The translations under genes and the position numbers were made by a program. A DNA stretch of 64,000 nt from Corallium rubrum. Taxonomy: Eukaryota; Cnidaria; Anthozoa; Scleralcyonacea; Coralliidae. The notes under the pieces were generated by a model. That model did not search any database. It worked only from the letters and a program-made list of their open reading frames with translations, and had not been told where the DNA came from. The stretch covers positions 12,116,143-12,180,142 of the forward strand of contig OZ035998.1 in NCBI GenBank assembly GCA_964035015.1, given 5' to 3'. This document shows, piece after piece, positions 59,120 through 64,000 of the stretch. Numbering within the stretch: position 1 is the first letter of the stretch; every line of letters begins with the position of its first letter.

Positions 59120-59245
59120 CTGGCTTGAAGATATGAATTTTATCTTCTCGTGGTAAAAACGATATTTTATTCATTCGCTACGCTCATTCGTAAAATATTG
59201 TTTTCACCACTCGAAGATAAAATCCAATATCTTCGCACCACCGTG
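59120..59245. repeat. fold-back element
   Basis: GAAGATATGAATTTTATCTT and AAGATAAAATCCAATATCTTC pair; inner TAAAAACGATATTTTATTC pairs with GTAAAATATTGTTTTCA around CGCTACGC. Confidence 0.75.
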
Positions 59246-59412
59246 GAATATCCTCTATTTAATATGTACCGGTCCAAACCAGGGTGTTTCACCAAAGTCT
59301 CCAAACACTATCCTGTGACCATATGCCTCTTTATTATTGGATGATTTGGTCATGAATTATTAGCGAGTTTGACAAAAACACAGGACGTGCATTTTATATA
59401 ATAAGACTAAAA

Positions 59413-59453
59413 AATGCCGGTGCACATGCAGTAAGTGCATGTGCACCGGCATT
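59413..59453. repeat. perfect 18-bp inverted repeat with 5-base loop
   Basis: AATGCCGGTGCACATGCA, loop GTAAG, then the exact reverse complement. GC-rich and mismatch-free in an AT-rich intron. Confidence 0.92.
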
Positions 59454-59688
59454 GGCCTGCTTGAGACGCAACTTTATCTTTTAAAGATTGTGTCCACTAA
59501 CCATTTACCAGGCATGGTTACCATTTGACAACTTATTACTTTTACTCTGGCTAACGCCAGACGATTTTACTCGTCAAGTGGAGACCTCCTGGTAATCTGC
59601 CTGGTAAAGGGTTAACTAAGTCTGTACATTTATCAATTATCACTCGTTTAGTTCACAACAGTTTTACTTATATTCTTATTATTTATAG

Positions 59689-59799
59689 AAACCTGCTACA
59701 TGAATATATTGCGACAAGAAGAGCATGTGGTAGTGAAAGTGGTGTTGTGATCAAACTTAATAATTGTGTGAAAAGTGTTGTCAGGATCATTCAGAATAG
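59689..59799 (+). CDS. HEATR1: HEATR1 exon 4
   Basis: 111 bp. Acceptor TTATTATTTATAG, donor GTACGG, phase 2 in and out, joining the AG of exon 3 to form Arg. It encodes NLLHEYIATRRACGSESGVV and IKLNNCVKSVVRIIQN. Absent from long-ORF views because of its size; phase continuity with exons 3 and 5 supports it. Confidence 0.88.
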
Positions 59800-59969
59800 G
59801 TACGGTGTGGCGATTTAAGAATGTAACGTAACATCTTTCAACGTAACGTAACATCTTTCAACGTATCGTAACTATCGTAACTATTTCATAGTCAACGTAT
59901 TTTCTCTTCTCACTGTCGCAGAACTCTTAACGTCATTTGACGTGTCCACCGGTCTATGGAGAGAACAAT

Positions 59970-60110
59970 CGAAATATAGTAAGGTTAGATATACTGCCGA
60001 AACAGAGAACGTAGGAGTCTAACGTTTCGAGCGAAGGCCCTTCATCAGAGAGAAACGTAAAGAGTGTAAACAAACAATGAGCTTATATACGAAAGGTAAC
60101 CATGTGAATA
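59970..60110 (-). mobile_element. solo Penelope-type terminal repeat
   Basis: On the minus strand: CTGATGA, GGGCcttcGCTC, GAAACGTTAGACTCC (60048 down to about 60014). Upstream on that strand is a stretch like the 19190-19400 fragment (GTTTGTTTACACTC). Confidence 0.68.
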
Positions 60111-60229
60111 TGGTCTATGGAGAGGCTCAGTATCAACACCGCTCTGCTTTTCTACTGCAAACTAACCCTAAGTAGAAACTCGCTTCGCTCGAAATCAAAT
60201 CAAATGATATGATTTTTTCTTTGATTTAG

Positions 60230-60371
60230 GTGGCAACCGCAGATGGACAAAACTATTCAGGATTACCTTGTCAGTTTACGAAATGAAGACAGTTCTGAAC
60301 AGGAGAGCCAGCAAGCGATCCAGTGGACACAAGAGTTTGTAGCTATGGCATTGTCTAATGTTGGAAGTCAG
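60230..60371 (+). CDS. HEATR1: HEATR1 exon 5
   Basis: 142 bp. Acceptor TTTGATTTAG, donor GTATAA, enters in phase 2 and leaves in phase 0. It encodes WQPQMDKTIQDYLVSLRNED and then SQQAIQWTQEFVAMALSNVG, aligned with the vertebrate segment before FLADSDTSLMLSL. Confidence 0.88.
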
Positions 60372-61959
60372 GTATAACCACCAGTTATGTTTTCACCTCT
60401 GTCTGCCTGCCTGCCTTGTTGAACTGACTTGTTGAACTGACTTGTTGAACTGAATAAAATCTCGCTGACTTGACAACGATAAACTTGGTTAAACAACTGG
60501 GCGATAAAGATTGGAAAGCCGCCATTAATTATACAATTTTAAGCATGAGATCGGCAGGTTTATAATTACACACAGCTGTGACACAGCCTTACAAAACTTC
60601 TGTCTCAACGAATTCACAAAAAAATAAAGTGCATCTCTGAACATTCTCAATTCAAATATTTCAAACTAGCAGCTGTCTCCAACAAAATAAAAAAAATAAA
60701 TAAAAAATAGCCTAGCAATGTTCGACTACGCACAAACCTACAAGTTCAGACGTTAGCGACAATTTAATAAGGTTTCACGAAGCTCAGAAATTTAGACGCG
60801 AAAAATGTTTAATAAATGCTTGGCAACTCGCAAGCCTTCTTAGGCATCAAATCAAAACTATTGGAGATAGCTTACTAACGATTCAAATTTCTAGCGATTG
60901 TGCAAACACTATAGTCTAAACAACTTGATGTAAACACCACCAGATTAATACTGGCGCGTGTTCTATACAGTTCGGGTCGAATACACGTCAACCAAAAACA
61001 ATTTAAAAAAAATTCTATTATTGTACCCACGTAGTTCCGCGAATCACGTCTCCGTCGATCGAGATACTTTCGTTATCACGAATTATAGACTATTAAATCG
61101 ACTCTTCAGGTTTTGTACTCTGAAAATACGAATCACAATAACAACCTGTCTAGACAATTCTGTCATTTATTTATTTCACACCTTCCCATCCAATGAAATG
61201 TCGCCGTTCGTGGACGAACGGCGTGTGGAAAAAACACAATAGACGCTGGCAGGCCCTTATTTCATCTCGCCTCCCGAAAGGACCTGCTACGCAGGCTACA
61301 ATCCTTTGTGTATAGTAAACAACATTGGTTCTTGTACAATTATTGGAAGATAGGTCTTAAAAAAGATCAACTTTGGTAGGAATAAATTTTTGCTTATTTA
61401 GTCCATATTAACATGATTGTTAATTGAGTCGATTTGAGGTCGCAAAGCATTGTGGTTAAATGTACCGCCGCCATCTTTTTCGGTGCCGTCAATTAACTGA
61501 CCACAAGATTCTCTGTAGAAGAAATGTTTGATTGCGCTCATTATCCTTATTTTATGCAAACATTTTGCATAATTTTGGTACGAGTGCAATCAAGCATTAT
61601 ATTCATTCATGTGTAGGTCTCGTGAGCTAGCCTGGTTAGCGAGATGTCTTGGTTTCTTTTTAAACATATCTAATAACCTGCTGGCCGAGGTATACGCAGT
61701 CTCTGAGTGCCCTCTTGGTTTTCATATTAATTTTGTGACGTTGTCGTAATTTTTATCATCTTTATTTTGATGTGGGGGTTAAGATATCTGTGTCGTAATG
61801 CGGACGCGCCACGTCCTTTAGACTGGAGACACTCCTGAAGGTATACAGTAACCCTAATTTATGTAGTTCTTTCCTGCGATATCCAAACCCACTGATGCAT
61901 ACTGCTGACACAGCACTCTACGTTTGTGCAAACTACAGAAAATGTTTCTTTTTTACTAG
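60372..61959. other. HEATR1 intron, no feature of note
   Basis: A small TTGTTGAACTGAC tandem (three units, about 60416-60455) lies near the left edge. Otherwise nothing is recognised; the ORF at 60958-61242 has no identifiable domain. Confidence 0.5.
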
Positions 61960-62067
61960 ATTGTATGTGATTCTGGATCCACGTTAATCATAGCATTACA
62001 TCACCCTGAAGCTGAAATTCGGAAATTGGCCTTGAAAAGAGTTTCGAGCATTTTGAAAGAGCCTGTG
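61960..62067 (+). CDS. HEATR1: HEATR1 exon 6
   Basis: 108 bp, phase 0 at both ends. Acceptor TTTTTTACTAG, donor GTGAGA. IVCDSGSTLIIALHHPEAEI and RKLALKRVSSILKEPV correspond to a HEAT repeat with the family pattern D-S-x-(S/T)-L-x-x-(A/S)-L-x-H-P. Confidence 0.92.
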
Positions 62068-62118
62068 GTGAGATACATGTTGTTAATGCATGTTTTGATA
62101 ACAGCTTTCTATAAATGT

Positions 62119-62190
62119 AATGGCATAGTGGTTAGCACACGTGTTTTTCATCTTGGCCACTCGGGTTCGATTCCTACATGATCCCAGTTA
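62119..62190 (+). repeat. tRNA-like SINE head
   Basis: A box TAGTGGTTAGCAC (62126-62138) and B box GGTTCGATTCC (62164-62174), a good pair of polymerase III internal promoter motifs, followed by a non-tRNA body (about to 62280). The A-to-B distance is short for a tRNA gene and no cloverleaf closes, so a SINE is favoured. Confidence 0.6.
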
Positions 62191-62365
62191 ACTTGATGAG
62201 CTGGGCGAGTGCTTTTCGGACGTCTGTGACGTTGCCTTGTTAGTGTATCAACTTACTCTGAAGAGATTACAGGATTAGCCACGGAACTTTAGTTTAGAAA
62301 GAATTTTTTTGAATTTTACACAATGTTGATAAACTCTAATTTATCGTTATTTTTTTATTTCCTTA

Positions 62366-62590
62366 CAGTCATTTGCAACATACTTTTCACCAAAATGTTT
62401 AGAAGTTCGTTCCGAAGTTTGCAAGTATATTACACCATACGCAGGATCGTTTTGAAGTACGCTTTTGATTGGCTATTTGGTTCCTAGTAGCCAATCAAAT
62501 GCGTAGTTCAAAACGAATGTATACTAATTTCCAGTAAACTTCCGAACGAACTTACAAACATTTTGGTGAAAAGTATATTGCAAATGACTG
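62366..62590. mobile_element. Tc1/mariner-type MITE
   Basis: 225 bp. Ends CAGTCATTTGCAACATACTT and AAGTATATTGCAAATGACTG, TA on both sides (62364-62365, 62591-62592). CAGT termini with a TA duplication are typical of the superfamily. It lies about 65 bases upstream of HEATR1 exon 7. Confidence 0.88.
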
Positions 62591-62654
62591 TAAACGTCGA
62601 TCTCCTTCTTTGCTGTTATCAAAAGGATTCTATTTGTTTTGGTTGTCTATTTAG

Positions 62655-62753
62655 CAAAGCCATGAAGATAAAGAATTTTTGAAGGAATCACTTTTAGTAA
62701 AGCTGGGTGATGAAGATTGTGCTGTAGTCTTGACTGTTTTAAAGTTAAACGAG
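62655..62753 (+). CDS. HEATR1: HEATR1 exon 7
   Basis: Acceptor TTGTCTATTTAG. QSHEDKEFLKESLLVKLGDE and DCAVVLTVLKLNE match the vertebrate pattern (FIKEAVLARLGDDNIDVVLS). The donor GTATAT at 62754 is taken here. An alternative donor GTGAGC at 62775 would add VYARKNF, which resembles the next vertebrate residues. Both leave phase 0. Confidence 0.85.
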
Positions 62754-62809
62754 GTATATGCTCGAAAGAACTTTGTGAGCTTTGTTGTATTGCGACATAC
62801 ATGTATGAT

Positions 62810-63290
62810 GAAATAGGACGAGGTAGGATGAAATACGGTGAGCTCGAGTTAGGATAAAGTAGGATGAGGAAATAGCACGAGGTAAGCATGAGATAGGATG
62901 AGGTAAAATGGGGGTATGATGGGGTAACGCGAGATAGAATGAGATGAACTAATGTACGATGGGGTAGCGTGAGATAGAATGAGATAAGATGATGTATGAT
63001 ATAATAGGATGAGGTAATATGCGATACGAGGAGGTAGCATGAGATAACGCGAGGTAGCATGAGATAACATGAGGTAGCCTGAGGTATGTGTGGTAGCGTT
63101 AGGAGCATACGATTTGATGCGGTAGCATGAGATAACATGAGGTAGGGGTAAGCATGAGATAGAGATAGCATGAAAATGATGAAATAGTGTTAGGCAGGAT
63201 GAAGTAGCATGATGCCGGATGTGGTAGCATGATATAGTGTGAGGTAAGATGAAATAGTGTGAGGTAGCATGAGGTATGATAAGATGTGAA
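62810..63290. repeat. degenerate GATGAGGTAGCATGAGATA minisatellite
   Basis: Dozens of loose units built on GAGGTAGCATGAGATA and GATGAGGTA. Minus-strand ORFs rich in Ser, Tyr, Leu and His (62647-63171) are translations of this repeat. Confidence 0.85.
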
Positions 63291-63469
63291 GCTATATTAT
63301 ATCTTTTCCCTTACAACCGGCATTTTGTTGCATTAAGATAGCATTGGTTCGGGGAGGGGGGATTTGAAATTATAAGCTTCACTCACATCAAATCGCAGCA
63401 AATTAACCTTGTCGGAATAAGTCTTCTAGCTCGCGATTGTAACTTAATTTCTTGCTTTTGCTCTAGCTC

Positions 63470-63780
63470 TATAGCTTTATAACTAAATAGCTTCATAGCT
63501 CCATAGTTTCATTGCTCCACAGCTTCATTGTTCCATCGCTTCATAACTCTGTAGCTCCATAGTTTCATATAGCTTTGTAGCTCCATAGTTTCATAGCTCC
63601 ATAGATTTATAGTTCCATAGCTCCATAGTTTCATAGCTTTGTAGCTCCATAGATCCATAGTTTCGTAGCTCCATAGTTTCATATAGCTCCATAGTTTCAT
63701 AGCCCCATAGTTCTATATAGCTCCATAAGTTTTATAGTTCCATACCTTCGTTAGGTCCATTGGTCCTTAGCTCCATAGCT
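63470..63780. repeat. degenerate CTCCATAGTTTCATAG minisatellite
   Basis: Units of about 8-16 bases (AGCTCCATAG, TTTCATAG) repeat for 300 bp, followed by a CTAGTT/CTAGCT tail to about 63842. Confidence 0.85.
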
Positions 63781-63910
63781 CCTTGGGCTTGGTCTTACTC
63801 TTGCACGTTCTAGCTCTAGCTCTAGTTCTAGTTCTAGTTCTAAGTATGTACATGTATAGTAATTCTAGTAGTGATTGTGTATGGCTTATGCAATGTTATG
63901 TAGGGCCTAG

Positions 63911-63980
63911 TCAACATTTGTCATGGTGAACAGTTGGTTGCCTCTTTGATAAAGTTGATGGAAAAGAGATCAAGTGAATG
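63911..63980 (+). CDS. HEATR1: HEATR1 exon 8, start uncertain
   Basis: The frame QLVASLIKLMEKRSSEW matches the vertebrate segment ISNLLNLFQ..ELSKNGEW, and the donor GTTAGT at 63981 is good (phase 2, splitting Trp). The acceptor is unclear. AG at 63909-63910 would enter in a phase that exon 7 does not offer. AG at 63932-63933 fits phase 0 but shortens the exon to 47 bp and has a poor pyrimidine tract. A small missing exon is also possible. Confidence 0.6.
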
Positions 63981-64000
63981 GTTAGTTGGATAATATTTTT

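Larger units (their letters stand above)
44757..64000 (+). other. HEATR1: gene: HEATR1/UTP10, 5' part (continues past the window)
   Basis: HEAT repeat-containing protein 1, orthologue of yeast Utp10. In known systems it belongs to the t-UTP part of the small-subunit processome, supports RNA polymerase I transcription and is needed for early cleavage of pre-18S rRNA in the nucleolus. Visible coding exons are 44757-45614, probably 48784-48899, 54413-54652, 59689-59799, 60230-60371, 61960-62067, 62655-62753 (or 62774) and one ending at 63980. Together they cover roughly the first 550 residues of a protein that is normally over 2000 residues long. The N terminus begins at the conserved start; LFDPKEA, LKPAHKTLEWLIRRF and VHLYNVDDLLACVFPYH match the family closely. 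Introns are large because they hold transposable elements. Confidence 0.92.

Noticed and set aside
62119..62190. Functional tRNA gene
   Set aside because: Good A and B boxes but the spacing and arms do not form a cloverleaf; SINE head preferred.
62647..63171. 174-residue minus-strand ORF rich in Ser, His and Tyr
   Set aside because: It is the reverse translation of the GATGAGGTAGCATGAGATA minisatellite.
63470..63780. Regular CTCCATAG repeats considered as a regulatory array
   Set aside because: Degenerate simple minisatellite with variable unit length; no consistent motif spacing.

Overview
This is eukaryotic, animal-type DNA: AT-rich, intron-bearing genes with GT/AG junctions, very long microsatellites and dense mobile-element debris. 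A nicotinic-type receptor with conserved animal intron positions, Penelope-like retroelements, CR1/L2-like LINE tails and many fold-back MITEs suggest an invertebrate, most likely a cnidarian. The phylum is inference, not proof. No prokaryotic features (operons, ribosome binding sites, CRISPR) are present.

Three genes can be reconstructed, all on the + strand. (1) 9547-17129: a Cys-loop ligand-gated channel of the nicotinic acetylcholine receptor family. Five exons join in frame (about 420 codons from the ATG at 9555). Exons of exactly 45 and 110 bp match the classic nAChR exon sizes. The vicinal Cys pair of loop C is present, but two aromatic-cage tyrosines are not. (2) 31634-34113: a complete three-exon gene for a 102-residue secreted single von Willebrand factor C (VWC) domain protein. 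(3) 44757 to beyond the right edge: the 5' part of HEATR1/UTP10, a nucleolar HEAT-repeat protein of the small-subunit processome. Seven or eight exons are visible, with two uncertain junctions.

The rest is repeat landscape. 1-9.5 kb has no recognisable gene but holds giant microsatellites (a 646-bp ATCT/CATC/TC compound array and a 248-bp ACGA array). 9.5-17.5 kb is the receptor gene, whose introns carry MITEs and a LINE tail hit twice by one MITE family. 17.5-24.1 kb is a nest of MITEs, a Penelope-like element with inverted terminal repeats, a LINE fragment, a 5S-rRNA-like element, and hAT-, Harbinger- and Mutator-like non-autonomous elements, several with intact target-site duplications. 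24.30-29.84 kb is bounded by CACTA...TAGTG termini with dense subterminal GCGTGTT repeats: a 5.5-kb CACTA/EnSpm-like element that is itself full of insertions. 31.6-34.1 kb is the VWC gene. 35.45-43.89 kb is a second large inverted-end element of 8.4 kb with subterminal TTTCACATG arrays; it contains a diverged 3-kb tandem duplication and a 97-bp satellite with dimeric higher-order structure. 44.6-64 kb is HEATR1, whose large introns hold three or more Penelope-like remnants, a hAT element, tRNA-like SINEs, fold-back elements and LINE tails.

The genes are not functionally linked: a membrane receptor, a secreted VWC peptide and a ribosome-biogenesis factor. The notable points are the unusual binding site of the receptor, the small VWC gene, the two large elements with subterminal arrays, a recurrent hammerhead-like module in Penelope terminal repeats, and nested insertions whose order can be read from the target-site duplications.
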